Positions 1-9,806 of a stretch of DNA of 64,000 nucleotides are shown here, piece by piece. Origin of the DNA: Daphnia carinata (taxonomy: Eukaryota; Arthropoda; Branchiopoda; Diplostraca; Daphniidae); NCBI RefSeq assembly GCF_022539665.2, contig NC_081338.1, forward strand, positions 1,240,001 to 1,304,000, in the 5' to 3' direction. The notes under the pieces were generated by a model. That model saw only the letters and a list, made by a program, of their open reading frames with translations. It did not search any database and was not told the DNA's origin. Position numbers and translations under genes: made by a program. Position 1 is the stretch's first letter. Each line of letters opens with the position of its first letter.

Positions 1-253
1 ATGCAAAAACAACAAGCGAGAAACAGAGAGCTCCAGAAAAAAACATCTCGGCGAGAATGACACTACTCGTCAAATGAGCCACGTCCAACATTTCAACGTC
101 AACTAAGTTAGAACGACAATCCCCTGTCCCTCGTAAGGCAGGGTTCATGTCTGAACGATCGTGAACTCAGCCGAAATCATGGCTATTGTAATTGCTGTGA
201 CAAGAACATTTTCTTGTGCTGCAATCCACAAGACTTGGAAGATATTGTTATGT

Positions 254-326
254 GCCGAAATAGCTCAGTTGGGAGAGCGTTAGACTGAAGATCTAAAGGT
301 CCCTGGTTCGATCCCGGGTTTCGGCA
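254..326 (+). tRNA. tRNA-Phe: tRNA-Phe(GAA), copy 1
   Basis: 73-nt cloverleaf with no intron. The 7-bp acceptor stem GCCGAAA/TTTCGGC, discriminator A, anticodon loop ACTGAAGAT with GAA, and T arm CCTGGTTCGATCCCGGG are all present. Internal A and B boxes are intact, so Pol III transcription is expected. No CCA is encoded. The next gene, tRNA-Glu, begins 4 nt downstream with no T-run between, which suggests a shared precursor. This copy has T at D-loop position 16. Confidence 0.97.
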
Positions 327-330
327 ACCA

Positions 331-402
331 TCCCATATGGTCTAGTGGCTAGGATACCTGGCTTTCACCCAGGAGGCTCGGGTTCGATTCCCGGTATGGG
401 AA
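331..402 (+). tRNA. tRNA-Glu: tRNA-Glu(TTC), copy 1
   Basis: 72-nt cloverleaf: acceptor TCCCATA/TATGGGA, discriminator A, anticodon loop GCTTTCACC with TTC, T arm CGGGTTCGATTCCCG. It begins 4 nt after tRNA-Phe. The first T4 run on this strand is at 436-439, which is the likely Pol III terminator for the pair. The 3' spacer is type A (ATTACCAATCAACGAG). Confidence 0.97.
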
Positions 403-637
403 CATTACCAATCAACGAGTAGTGTTTAGTGCCCGTTTTGCTTCGTGCAGATTTAAAAAGCGAAATTCTCTCTTTTGGCAGGTAGAGGTGTACCAAGTTC
501 GTGTATCTTCGATGTAATGCCATTGCCGAAACATTTGTGAGGAAAAGCATCAACTTTCAAGCTTGCCTATATCCTTCGCCATTGCCAACATTCAACTAAT
601 AAGTGAGAAATCTTCACTTAAACATATGTGAAAGTGA

Positions 638-710
638 TGGAGATGCAGGGTATCGATCCCCGTACTTCTCGCATGCTAAGCGAGCGCTCTACCATCTGAG
701 CTACATCCCC
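638..710 (-). tRNA. tRNA-Ala: tRNA-Ala(AGC), copy 1
   Basis: 73-nt cloverleaf on the - strand: acceptor GGGGATG/CATCTCC, discriminator A, anticodon loop TTAGCAT with AGC. The G3:U70 wobble pair, the alanine identity element, is present. The T loop is ATCGATA, the usual form of eukaryotic tRNA-Ala. tRNA-Pro ends 25 nt upstream on the same strand with no T4 between them. Only a T3 run follows closely; the first T4 on this strand is at 543-546. Confidence 0.97.
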
Positions 711-735
711 ATTTCAACAAGTGCTCCTTTAGAGT

Positions 736-807
736 GGGCTCATCCGGGAATTGAACCCGGGGCCTCTCGCACCCTAAGCGAGAATCATACCACTAGACCA
801 ATGAGCC
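736..807 (-). tRNA. tRNA-Pro: tRNA-Pro(AGG), copy 1
   Basis: 72-nt cloverleaf: acceptor GGCTCAT/ATGAGCC, discriminator C, anticodon loop TTAGGGT with AGG, T arm CCGGGTTCAATTCCCGG. It is the first gene of the - strand pair and is followed 25 nt later by tRNA-Ala. This copy is the T-loop TTCAATT form with D-loop AGTGG. Confidence 0.97.
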
Positions 808-1086
808 ACGTATCAAATTTCCGCGATCGCAAAATTAGAGCGACAGCAAGACAGAGCTGAAAATGCTTGATTTGTCCTGGCAAGTTTTTAAACTATGCGG
901 AAATGACAAAAGGTGGGCCTGCATCATACAGTATGAACAAAGCCTCTCTCGGCTGCCGGGAATGCGTTATTGAAGGGACGGCTATCACAAGAATGTCAGA
1001 TATTCTACGGCGGGAAACGACCGAAAACAACAAAGGAAGGATGCAAAAACAACAAGCGAGAAACAGAGAGCTCCAGAAAAAAAACA

Positions 1087-1121
1087 TCTCGGCGAGAATG
1101 ACACTACTCGTCAAATGAGCC
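1087..1121 (-). pseudogene. Degenerate 5' half of a tRNA-Pro (recurs in every unit)
   Basis: The + strand tract GCGAGAATGACACTACTCG followed by ATGAGCCACGT is a diverged copy of the 5' half of tRNA-Pro on the - strand (compare GCGAGAATCATACCACTAG and ATGAGCCACGT at 779-811). It has the acceptor 5' strand, D arm and part of the anticodon stem, but no T arm or B box. It occurs once per unit about 310 bp beyond the intact Pro gene (for example also at 40-80 and 2127-2162). It suggests that the ancestral unit once held a further tRNA-Pro or that a partial internal duplication occurred. Confidence 0.75.
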
Positions 1122-1294
1122 ACGTCCAACATTTCAACGTCAACTAAGTTAGAACGACAATCCCCTGTCCCTCGTAAGGCAGGGTTCATGTCTGAACGAT
1201 CGTGAACTCAGCCGAAATCATGGCTATTGTAATTGCTGTGACAAGAACATTTTCTTGTGCTGCAATCCACAAGACTTGGAAGATAGAGTTATGT

Positions 1295-1367
1295 GCCGAA
1301 ATAGCTCAGTTGGGAGAGCGTTAGACTGAAGATCTAAAGGTCCCTGGTTCGATCCCGGGTTTCGGCA
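1295..1367 (+). tRNA. tRNA-Phe: tRNA-Phe(GAA), copy 2
   Basis: Identical to copy 1 (T16); 5' flank GATAGAGTTATGT. Confidence 0.97.
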
Positions 1368-1371
1368 ACCA

Positions 1372-1443
1372 TCCCATATGGTCTAGTGGCTAGGATACCT
1401 GGCTTTCACCCAGGAGGCTCGGGTTCGATTCCCGGTATGGGAA
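1372..1443 (+). tRNA. tRNA-Glu: tRNA-Glu(TTC), copy 2
   Basis: Identical body to copy 1; type A 3' spacer. Confidence 0.97.
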
Positions 1444-1678
1444 CATTACCAATCAACGAGTAGTGTTTAGTGCCCGTTTTGCTTCGTGCAGATTTAAAAA
1501 GCGAAATTCTCTCTTTTGGCAGGTAGAGGTGTACCAAGTTCGTGTATCTTCGATGTAATGCCATTGCCGAAACATTTGTGAGGAAAAGCATCAACTTTCA
1601 AGCTTGCCTATATCCTTCGCCATTGCCAACATTCAACTAATAAGTGAGAAATCTTCACTTAAACATATGTGAAAGTGA

Positions 1679-1751
1679 TGGAGATGCAGGGTATCGATCC
1701 CCGTACTTCTCGCATGCTAAGCGAGCGCTCTACCATCTGAGCTACATCCCC
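1679..1751 (-). tRNA. tRNA-Ala: tRNA-Ala(AGC), copy 2
   Basis: Identical to copy 1, including G3:U70. Confidence 0.97.
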
Positions 1752-1776
1752 ATTTCAACAAGTGCTCCTTTAGAGC

Positions 1777-1848
1777 GGGCTCATCCGGGAATCGAACCCG
1801 GGACCTCTCGCACCCTAAGCGAGAATCATACGACTAGACCAATGAGCC
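1777..1848 (-). tRNA. tRNA-Pro: tRNA-Pro(AGG), copy 2
   Basis: Variant form: T loop TTCGATT, variable loop GGTCCC instead of GGCCCC, and D-loop AGTCG instead of AGTGG. Confidence 0.97.
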
Positions 1849-2335
1849 ACGTATCAAATTTCCGCGATCGCAAAATTAGAGCGACAGCAAGACAGAGCTG
1901 AAAATGCTTGATTTGTCCTGGCAAGTTTTTAAACTATGCGGAAATGACAAAAGGTGGGCCTGCATCATACAGTATGAACAAAGCCTCTCTCGGCTGCCGG
2001 GAATGCGTTATTGAAGGGACGGCTATCACAAGAATGTCAGATATTCTACGGCGGGAAACGACCGAAAACAACAAAGGAAGGATGCAAAAACAACAAGCGA
2101 GAAACAGAGAGCTCCAGAAAAAAAACATCTCGGCGAGAATGACACTACTCGTCAAATGAGCCACGTCCAACATTTCAACGTCAACTAAGTTAGAACGACA
2201 ATCCCCTGTCCCTCGTAAGGCAGGGTTCATGTCTGAACGATCGTGAACTCAGCCGAAATCATGGCTATTGTAATTGCTGTGACAAGAACATTTTCTTGTG
2301 CTGCAATCCACAAGACTTGGAAGATATAGTTATAT

Positions 2336-2408
2336 GCCGAAATAGCTCAGCTGGGAGAGCGTTAGACTGAAGATCTAAAGGTCCCTGGTTCGATCCCGGG
2401 TTTCGGCA
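2336..2408 (+). tRNA. tRNA-Phe: tRNA-Phe(GAA), copy 3
   Basis: C16 variant in the D loop; 5' flank GATATAGTTATAT. Confidence 0.97.
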
Positions 2409-2412
2409 ACCA

Positions 2413-2484
2413 TCCCATATGGTCTAGTGGCTAGGATACCTGGCTTTCACCCAGGAGGCTCGGGTTCGATTCCCGGTATGGGAA
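2413..2484 (+). tRNA. tRNA-Glu: tRNA-Glu(TTC), copy 3
   Basis: Type A 3' spacer; a 5-bp deletion lies ~60 bp downstream of the gene. Confidence 0.97.
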
Positions 2485-2714
2485 CATTACCAATCAACGA
2501 GTAGTGTTTAGTGCCCGTTTTGCTTCGTGCAGATTTAAAAAGCGCTCTCTTTTGGCAGGTAGAGGTGTACCAAGTTCGTGTATCTTCGATGTAATGCCAT
2601 TGCCGAAACATTTGTGAGGAAAAGCATCAACTTTCAAGCTTGCCTATATCCTTCGCCATTGCCAACATTCAACTAATAAGTGAGAAATCTTCACTTAAAC
2701 ATATGTGAAAGTGA

Positions 2715-2787
2715 TGGAGATGCAGGGTATCGATCCCCGTACTTCTCGCATGCTAAGCGAGCGCTCTACCATCTGAGCTACATCCCC
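2715..2787 (-). tRNA. tRNA-Ala: tRNA-Ala(AGC), copy 3
   Basis: Identical body; the 5' flank begins with a GTTGC variant of the inter-tRNA spacer. Confidence 0.97.
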
Positions 2788-2812
2788 GTTGCAACAAGTG
2801 CTCCTTTAGAGC

Positions 2813-2884
2813 GGGCTCATCCGGGAATTGAACCCGGGGCCTCTCGCACCCTAAGCGAGAATCATACCACTAGACCAATGAGCC
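2813..2884 (-). tRNA. tRNA-Pro: tRNA-Pro(AGG), copy 3
   Basis: TTCAATT form, same body as copy 1. Confidence 0.97.
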
Positions 2885-3371
2885 ACGTATCAAATTTCCG
2901 CGATCGCAAAATTAGAGCGACAGCAAGACAGAGCTGAAAATGCTTGATTTGTCCTGGCAAGTTTTTAAACTATGCGGAAATGACAAAAGGTGGGCCTGCA
3001 TCATACAGTATGAACAAAGCCTCTCTCGGCTGCCGGGAATGCGTTATTGAAGGGACGGCTATCACAAGAATGTCAGATATTCTACGGCGGGAAACGACCG
3101 AAAACAACAAAGGAAGGATGCAAAAACAACAAGCGAGAAACAGAGAGCTCCAGAAAAAAAACATCTCGGCGAGAATGACACTACTCGTCAAATGAGCCAC
3201 GTCCAACATTTCAACGTCAACTAAGTTAGAACGACAATCCCCTGTCCCTCGTAAGGCAGGGTTCATGTCTGAACGATCGTGAACTCAGCCGAAATCATGG
3301 CTATTGTAATTGCTGTGACAAGAACATTTTCTTGTGCTGCAATCCACAAGACTTGGAAGATAGAGTTATGT

Positions 3372-3444
3372 GCCGAAATAGCTCAGTTGGGAGAGCGTTA
3401 GACTGAAGATCTAAAGGTCCCTGGTTCGATCCCGGGTTTCGGCA
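3372..3444 (+). tRNA. tRNA-Phe: tRNA-Phe(GAA), copy 4
   Basis: T16 form; followed by a truncated tRNA-Glu and then the BEL/Pao insertion, so its dicistronic partner is broken. Confidence 0.97.
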
Positions 3445-3448
3445 ACCA

Positions 3449-3498
3449 TCCCATATGGTCTAGTGGCTAGGATACCTGGCTTTCACCCAGGAGGCTCG
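3449..3498 (+). pseudogene. Truncated tRNA-Glu
   Basis: Matches tRNA-Glu through the start of the T arm (GAGGCTCG), then jumps into the downstream spacer. A 29-bp deletion removed the T arm, the B box and the 3' acceptor strand, so it cannot form a tRNA. It lies ~105 bp from the BEL/Pao insertion in the same unit. Confidence 0.95.
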
Positions 3499-3606
3499 AA
3501 TCAACGAGTAGTGTTTAGTGCCCGTTTTGCTTCGTGCAGATTTAAAAAGCGAAATTCTCTCTTTTGGCAGGTAGAGGTGTACCAAGTTCGTGTATCTTCG
3601 ATGTTT

Positions 3607-4577
3607 TGAGACTTATCCCTTTGAGGGGCTTCTCAATGCCGGAGTCTGCCGGCTCAGCGTAAAGTAGTGGGCTTGAGGCCTTGGTTGCCTCAGCGTAATA
3701 GCCGCGGTACGTCCCGGCCGGCAGCCGGTGGGGGAGCCGGGCTGCCAATGACTTGACTAACTGGACCTCAATTTAAGCGACCGTACGGATCTCACCGTCA
3801 AATGATCTCAAAAATGATGCCGAGAGACGGCGCGGCCAATATGACGGACACGAATAACAGTAGCTAGATTACTTGTAATCCTTGGCGTTGAATGCCCCCG
3901 GGTCGAATGGATCTTCAAGTGAAGCGACGGCCTAGCAGGATCCGGTCCGGATGGAATTGCTGCGAGCAACTTCGATGTAGCCGTGGAGGAAAAAGAGCCG
4001 GGCCAAAGAAGAAGACAGACGGGCGACAGCAGCGTATCACGGCCGGGCAGATAATGACGGCCAGTTGCGACGGGCAGCAACACAAGTGATAACAGAGACA
4101 AAACTTGATAGTAGTTACCAGTAGAATGAAGAGCCGACTCCGGGGGCTTCGGCCTCGTGTGTATTTACTCAGCCGAAAACCGGCCTTTATATACCCAGCA
4201 TTTACAAAACACCGTTGACTAATATAAGCAATTAAACGTACATAAATTTAAACGTTGGAGTAGGTGTCACCGCTGTTCCGTCACCCGTTTTAGCCGCAGG
4301 ATCGTCCGCTCCTTCTCCACCTCGAATCCTCCTCCACCGACCCACGTCGGTTCCTCCTCCGTCAACATCTTTTTTACTCTGGGCTAAAACCGGCTCCAGT
4401 CGCGATGGTTTTTTATGTTGACTTATGAGAGCTCGACAGAGACCGCCTCATATAGCTGCAAAAGACGTCAAGTAGTTTCGATATTATACTAAGGACGTCC
4501 GGCCTTCTAAGCCAAGGATTCGCCGGGCGAATCGTTCTAACTCCCGTTTATATTCAGTCGTTTACCGTCTACCGTCA
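3607..4577 (-). repeat. BEL/Pao 3' LTR
   Basis: 971 bp, beginning TGAGACTTATCC and ending ACCGTCA on the + strand, giving the TG…CA ends expected of an LTR in either orientation. It shares long blocks with 11341-12179. A TATATA motif at ~4191-4197 on the + strand reads as a possible TATA box in the LTR. Confidence 0.85.
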
Positions 4578-4588
4578 TATCCTTTTCA
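4578..4588 (-). other. BEL/Pao polypurine tract
   Basis: The - strand reads GAAAAGGATA immediately before the 3' LTR start (TGACGG…). Its position and purine content fit a plus-strand primer. Confidence 0.6.
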
Positions 4589-4679
4589 ACGGCCGGGAAC
4601 TTCTTGGTTAGCTCCCGCCTAGAGTTGGACTTACCCCGGCTACCGACACTCTGGTACCGAGTGCCCGGCATCTTCGTTT

Positions 4680-5767
4680 CTATTCATCTGCCTCTTCACC
4701 GTCCCCTTGGACAGTGTTGGACGTCGGATTTTCCGACACTCCCCCCGTTGGACCTTCGTCCAACTCAGAGTCCGAACTGTCCAAGTCTTCTATGTCTTGG
4801 AACGGTGAAGTATTTTGATGGTCGTCGTCTATCGTCCCCGCGTGTAACTCTAGCGGGTAAAGGCACTTAATGTCCCGGTATATGGGTCTCGACCCTTTCC
4901 CTGAAAATTTATCGGCAATTAAAACTGCCACTCTCCTGCACTTGTTGTCTGAGCCTGGGTATAATTTGGCTACTCTTCCTACTTTCCACTTCGTTCTCTT
5001 GGAATTCTCATCGTGTATTAGCACTACTTGTCCGACCTCGACTTGTTTCATTCTGCCCGGCGTTGGGCAGTGGAACTTCTCGAGGTCCGCCACATATTCT
5101 TTATAGAAATTCCCCCACCAAGTTGCTAGTAGGTTTCTTCTCATTCTCTCTCGCTTGGTTAGAGGTATCCTGTCCGAATACTCTCTCTCCTCTTCGTCCA
5201 CCGGGTGTTTTTGATTCTGTCTGTATCCCGTGATCAGTTGCTTCGGGGTTAGAGGTTCATTATCGTCGTCAGAGACGTACGTTAATGGCCTCGTGTTTAT
5301 CGTGTCTTCGATCTCTGCTAGCACCGTTTGGAATAGGTCATACTCCAGGCACTCGTTTCCATATGTCTTGTATAATAATCTCTTCACTGTCTGGACCATC
5401 CTCTCCCAGAACCCGCCCCACCAAGGGGCCAGGCTCGGGGAGAATCTCCACTTAACATTCAGGTCCACCAGTGTGTTATACACTTTCTCATTTTGTACGC
5501 CGCTCTCAGATATTTCGCCGCTTGTGTGAATGATTTCGCGTTATCTGAATACATGGCTTTCGGCACCCCTCTTCTTGCAAAAAACCTTCTGAGTGCAAAG
5601 ATACAGGATGCCGTCTCCATGTCCGTGGTCATTTCCAAGTGCCCGGCTCTTGTTACCGCGCACGTGAACAAACAAATGTAGGCCTTCGCTTGTCCACCTC
5701 TCGCTGTCAGTTTTATCGGGAATGGTCCCGCAAAATCTATCCCCGTTATGTTAAACGGGTTTGCCAT
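4680..5767 (-). pseudogene. BEL/Pao integrase catalytic core and C-terminal domain
   Basis: Two overlapping frames (5459-5767 and 4680-5483). The first has the core start with its Asp (ITGIDFAGPFPI) and the second Asp (VPKAMYSDNAKSF). The second frame continues WRFSPSLAPWWGGFWERMVQ with the catalytic Glu, then the DUF5641-type C-terminal domain (GDLVLIHDEN-like: VGQVVLIHDENSKRTKWKVG). The coding region ends at 4680, 92 bp before the polypurine tract. One frameshift at ~5470 breaks the core. Confidence 0.85.
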
Positions 5768-5778
5768 TTGAAGTCGAT

Positions 5779-6309
5779 CTACCGGTAGGGGGCCGGGACT
5801 TCATTGAATGGCCTCGAATCTAATTTCTGACATTTCATACACCTCCTTAATTCCTTTTTTACTGTTTGCCTTAATCTTGGTATCCAAAACGTTCGCCGTA
5901 CCTCCACCATCGTCGTGCTTACTCCAGTGTGCAGTAACCGTTCATGCGTCTGCTCAATGAGTTTGCCCGTCAAATAGTGGTTCTCTGGCAATAGGATAAC
6001 TGCTTCTCTACCGTTGAGCCGTAACCAATTTTCTTGGCGGCCGCAACACCTGATCAGCCCGTTTCTTTCGTCCCAGGCCAATCCCAACTTCCTCAGCTTA
6101 TCACTTTTCCAAGGCTTCTTCTCTTTTATTGCTTCCTTTACGTCTTTGTACGCGTCATTTTGCATCTTCCGCCATAAGTCTAATTCTGCTTGCTCTACCT
6201 CTTCTACTGCGAGAATGTTAAACCGTTTCTTATCGATTCCACACGACACTTCTGCCAGCGGTGTCTCGGGACTCGAGAGTCCCCTGAACTTCTTTACTGC
6301 TCTTTTCAC
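5779..6309 (-). pseudogene. BEL/Pao integrase N-terminal (H2C2) region
   Basis: Contains HYLTGKLIEQTHERLLHTGV followed by WIPRLRQTVKKELRRCMKCQ, matching the H-H-C-C zinc-binding domain of retroelement integrases. It ends in VPAPYR, then the frame changes to the catalytic core at 5767. Confidence 0.82.
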
Positions 6310-6403
6310 TGTCGCCCAGATTCTGACAATCGTGCGCAGTGAGCTATAATTTTCGTACCATTCTTCCTCCTTCGGTATCGAAATATTGCATTGTGTTATC
6401 TCC

Positions 6404-6841
6404 TTAGGTTTTTCCTCTCTCCTTATTTCTACCGTATAATCCAGCTCTACTTGGGCTGGATTTTTCGGCCAATCTTTTTTTGTTCAGCCACTCTGGGCCT
6501 GACCACCAATCTTTCTTGTGGTTCAGCTGACTCACCGAAGCCCCTCTCGAAGCTATATCTGCCGGGTTCTGCACTCCCGGGCAGTGCCTTATCGACTCTA
6601 TATCGATTTTTCCCCTGATTTCTGTTACTCGGTTGTGAACGAACTGCTTCCACCGGCCTGATTCGCCTTTCATCCACCAGTAGGCTATCGCCGAGTCCGT
6701 CCACAACGTTTTCTCAAAGGACCGTCCAAGAACTTTTCGATGTAATCTCCCAGCCTGACCGCCAGCAAATTGCTGAGCAGCTCCAATCTGGGAGTCGACA
6801 CCGACTTTTTTGGATCCGGTGCTATCCGAGTTTTGCTGCAT
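6404..6841 (-). pseudogene. BEL/Pao RNase H C-terminal part
   Basis: Overlaps the RT segment in another frame and carries the RNase H end (LWTDSAIAYWWMKGE; IRHCPGVQNPADIASRG). The PADxxSRG motif just before integrase is typical of BEL/Pao. It is separated from the integrase frame by a break near 6320-6400. Confidence 0.8.
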
Positions 6842-8484
6842 AACAGCTTTGTCTCCTCTCCGGTCTCCAGATATGCGGCTACACTGTATGCGTCGTCACT
6901 GGCGTCGCAAAACAAGTGTAGCCTCGGTGAATGGATTTCTCCTGTCCACCGTCCCAGCTTTGTGTTCGTAAGGTCCGACAAACTTTTAATGAATGTCTCC
7001 CAGTGTGGCATTATGCTTGTCGACACTGGTTCGTCCCAGCCTGTCTTGTCTATCCAAACCTTTTGCATGATAATCTTCGCTACCACCGTTACCGGTGATA
7101 TTAACCCCATCGGGTCGAAGACTTTCAGCGCCAGGCTGAATAATTTCGTTTTCGTCGGCCTTTTATTCATTTCCTCGGCCTCTTCCACTATTTTCTCGGG
7201 TCTGAATCTAAATGAGTCCGTCTCCGGATCCCAAGTGACCCCTAGTGCCTTAACGATCTTCTCCGCATTATCTCCCATTGTCTTCTCGTTGCTCTGAAAT
7301 TGTAATATTTGCAACCGTTCTCTCAATTCCATGCTATTTGTCGTCCATTTTCTTAGCTCCATTTTTGCCGAGCCAAACAATTTCTGCGCCTGTGTTATCA
7401 GGTCGACTGCTTGGGGGATGCTGTCGGCTCCCCCCAACCAGTCGTCCACATATAACTGCGAGCCTAATTGCTTCACCAACTCTGGGTAGTCATCCTTATG
7501 CTCATCCAAGCATTTAAGAATGACCGCCCTTAGAATAAACGGGCTACTCGAGAGGCCAAATGGCACCCTCTTCCACCTGTATTCTATCCACTCCGAATTG
7601 TCTTCTCTCGGGTCTTTTATCCACAAAAACCGTACTATCTGTCCGTGTTCTTCTTGAATTCCTATCTGTAGGAATGCCTGCGTGATGTCCGCCATCCACG
7701 CTATCTTGCTCTGCCTGAACCTGAGCAACACTGCCAACAGCTCCGGGTTCAGGTTCGGCCCGGTCTCCAATAAATCGTTAAGGCTCGGCTTACTCTGTTG
7801 GTGGGCCGAACCATCAAACACCGGCCTGATCTTAGTTGTTGCCGCCTCCGTCTTTATTACCGGTCTGTGCGGCAAATACGTACATGCTCCCGTGTAATTT
7901 CTATCTGCTACTTCTATGTAGCCTTTCTCGAGGTACTGTTGAAAAACTTCATGGTAGGCTACTTTGTCCTCCCGTTTCATTTTTCTCAACAGCCCTGTCA
8001 ATCTGATCGAAGCTATATTTCTATTGGTCTCCATCGACCTCCTGTTATTTTTAAACGGGAACAGAATCTCATATCTGCCCGTTGGATCTTTCCTTATAGT
8101 GTCCTGATAGTTCTTCAGGAACCCCGGGTCCTCTAGCTCTTGGGACGTAACTCCCATGTGTTCCAAGGCCCAGAATTCCTTGAAGTCTACCACCGCTTTC
8201 TTACTGTCGGCCTGTGTAACTATGTTTGCCGACACCTCGCTTTGATTTCCTGCTATGGGCGCTCCAAAAATAATCCACCCAAGCTTGCTGGCACATGCCA
8301 CTGAGTCGTCTGGACCCTGTCTCGTCTGGTGTTTAAGAATTTGCCAATAATAGTCACATCCTATTATCATGTCAAACTCTGTTTTATGGTCCGGTTTGGA
8401 ATGCCTTTCATCCGCGACCTTCTCCCCCTGTTCCGTCAAGATCTCCACTAACTTTGACCGGACCTTTGGGGTTGCCTTCGCCAC
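6685..8484 (-). pseudogene. BEL/Pao reverse transcriptase and RNase H
   Basis: A 599-codon segment. The end of the protease (MIIGCDYYW) is followed by the reverse transcriptase (RPVFDGSAHQQ, ITQAFLQIGI, PFGLSSSPFILRAVI, catalytic QLYVDDWLGG) and then the Pao-type connection domain. RNase H starts at LHLFCDASDDAYSVAAYLET and continues at SVSTPRLELLSNLLAVRL. The frame then moves to 6404-6841. The enzyme would copy element RNA to DNA in the particle. Confidence 0.88.
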
Positions 8485-9806
8485 ATATTTATAGCCGTTG
8501 CCTTAATTTTTATTTTTCCCTGTCTCTCGGGGACCATCCATATGCTATAGGTCTTTAGCACCGATCTTTCCGCTTGGTTTGACCCAAACGTGTTCACCCT
8601 CACTTCTCCTTCTTCTTCTTCATTCGCTTTTAATCGTCTGATTAGACTCTGTCGGATGAACGTCTTTTCGCTCCCCGAGTCTATCAGACCCAACACTTTT
8701 ACTTTCCTGTTATTTCTTCCTTGTAATACCGCCGTGAATGTGGGTAGTCCGATCGAAGTTGCCTGCGCACAATTCACGTTGGTATCTATGGTTACCGACT
8801 TATTCATCGGTCTTTGCGGGGACTGTGATCTGACTGGCCCGTATTGTCTTTGTCTGGACAGGCATAGCGCTGGGCTATGATCTATACTCCCGCAGTTCCT
8901 GCAAGGGACTCTGGCTACGCAATGTTCCGTCCTGTGTGATCTGCCGAGGCATTTCAAGCAACGGTTTTCTCGCTCGCAGAGTGTTCGTCTGAACTGCGGG
9001 GTATTCACCATACACCTATGGTGTATGTGATTCTGCTGACAAAAACAACAGGGTGTCATCCTACTTCCCCTCTCTTGAGGCTCCCTTCTCGGGCTTTGCG
9101 GTTGGCTCACCGGATCCTCTTCCATCTCTCTAAGCCGTATCTCTCGATCCAGCTCCTTTAGAATTGCTTCTAATGTCGGTTGATCCTCGTCGAACCATTT
9201 GTCTCTCCACCATCGCGAGGTTAATGCTTTAGGCAAAGCCTTCAACACGTCCCCCGCGATGTATTCTCCATACCCGCCCATATCCACTTTGAGGTTCGTT
9301 AGGGCTGCTCTCGCGTTTGTCAACCCGTCGAAGATTCTTTTTAACTGATTGGTTGTTGCCGTGTCTCCCAATCTCACGGCCACTAGACTTTTCAGCTCGT
9401 TCACATAGTGTGCTTTTAACTTTTCTGAATCCCCGAATCTTTTTTCAAATTTTTGCATTGCCTCTTGGTATTGGTTTTCATCGAAGTGTATGTGTGATAT
9501 CAATTCTGCGGCCTTGCCTTTCAGGCTTATCCGCAGATATTGAAATTTCTCCGCCTCTGTTAATCTTGGATCGGCGTCGTACGCCGTCCACATTGCCTTC
9601 CATCCTTTCCACGCTGTGATCTCCCCGTTAAACGTCGGTAGAGGCAGCGCTGTTCTGAGTACCGGCGATTGGGTTTCGCTCTTTTTGTACTTCTCTCTCA
9701 ATTTCTTCATTTTTTCCCTTAGCTTGTCTTCCATCTCTCTGTCTCCAGCTTTATCGGCTGCTGTGGAGACTGCCGCAAGCTTCTCATTAATCGCCACTAA
9801 TGCCAA
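8448..9806 (-). pseudogene. BEL/Pao gag (DUF1759), zinc knuckles and protease start
   Basis: A 452-codon open segment. Residues ~45-250 resemble the DUF1759 retrotransposon gag core (LPTFNGEITAWKGW, then AYDADPRLTEAEKFQYLRISL). Cys/His clusters follow (CCFCQQNHIHHRC, RCLKCLGRSHRTEHC and CRNCGSIDHSPALC), which are nucleic-acid-binding knuckles. Then comes an aspartic-protease active site (GLIDSGSEKTFI). The frame breaks near 8470, where the protease continues in the next segment (FDMIIGCDYYWQIL). Confidence 0.85.

Larger units (their letters stand above)
1..3603. repeat. Tandem tRNA-quartet array, left block
   Basis: About three and a half head-to-tail copies of a ~1,041-bp unit; successive tRNA-Phe starts at 254, 1295, 2336 and 3372 give periods of 1041, 1041 and 1036 bp. 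The third unit lacks 5 bp near 2544 and the fourth has lost 29 bp across tRNA-Glu. Order in a unit: Phe(+), Glu(+), ~235-bp spacer, Ala(-), Pro(-), ~490-bp spacer. The window opens inside a unit, so the array continues to the left. A small perfect hairpin (ACAAGAA/TTCTTGT, 4-nt loop; 200-217 in the first unit) sits 37 bp upstream of Phe in every unit. The non-tRNA sequence is as conserved as the tRNAs, which points to recent amplification or gene conversion. Confidence 0.97.

Noticed and set aside
327-330. Genomically encoded CCA after tRNA-Phe
   Set aside because: The sequence is ACCA after the discriminator, so CCA is displaced by one base; it is better read as the inter-tRNA spacer.
603-1189. 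Three conserved open frames (85, 83 and 98 codons) repeated in every tRNA unit
   Set aside because: They run across tRNA genes and their spacers on either strand, owe their conservation to the tandem array, and are disrupted by 1-nt indels in some units (for example at 19962 and 23129).
6770-7297. 175-codon + strand frame and other + strand frames at 4.6-10.3 kb
   Set aside because: Antisense shadows of the BEL/Pao coding region.
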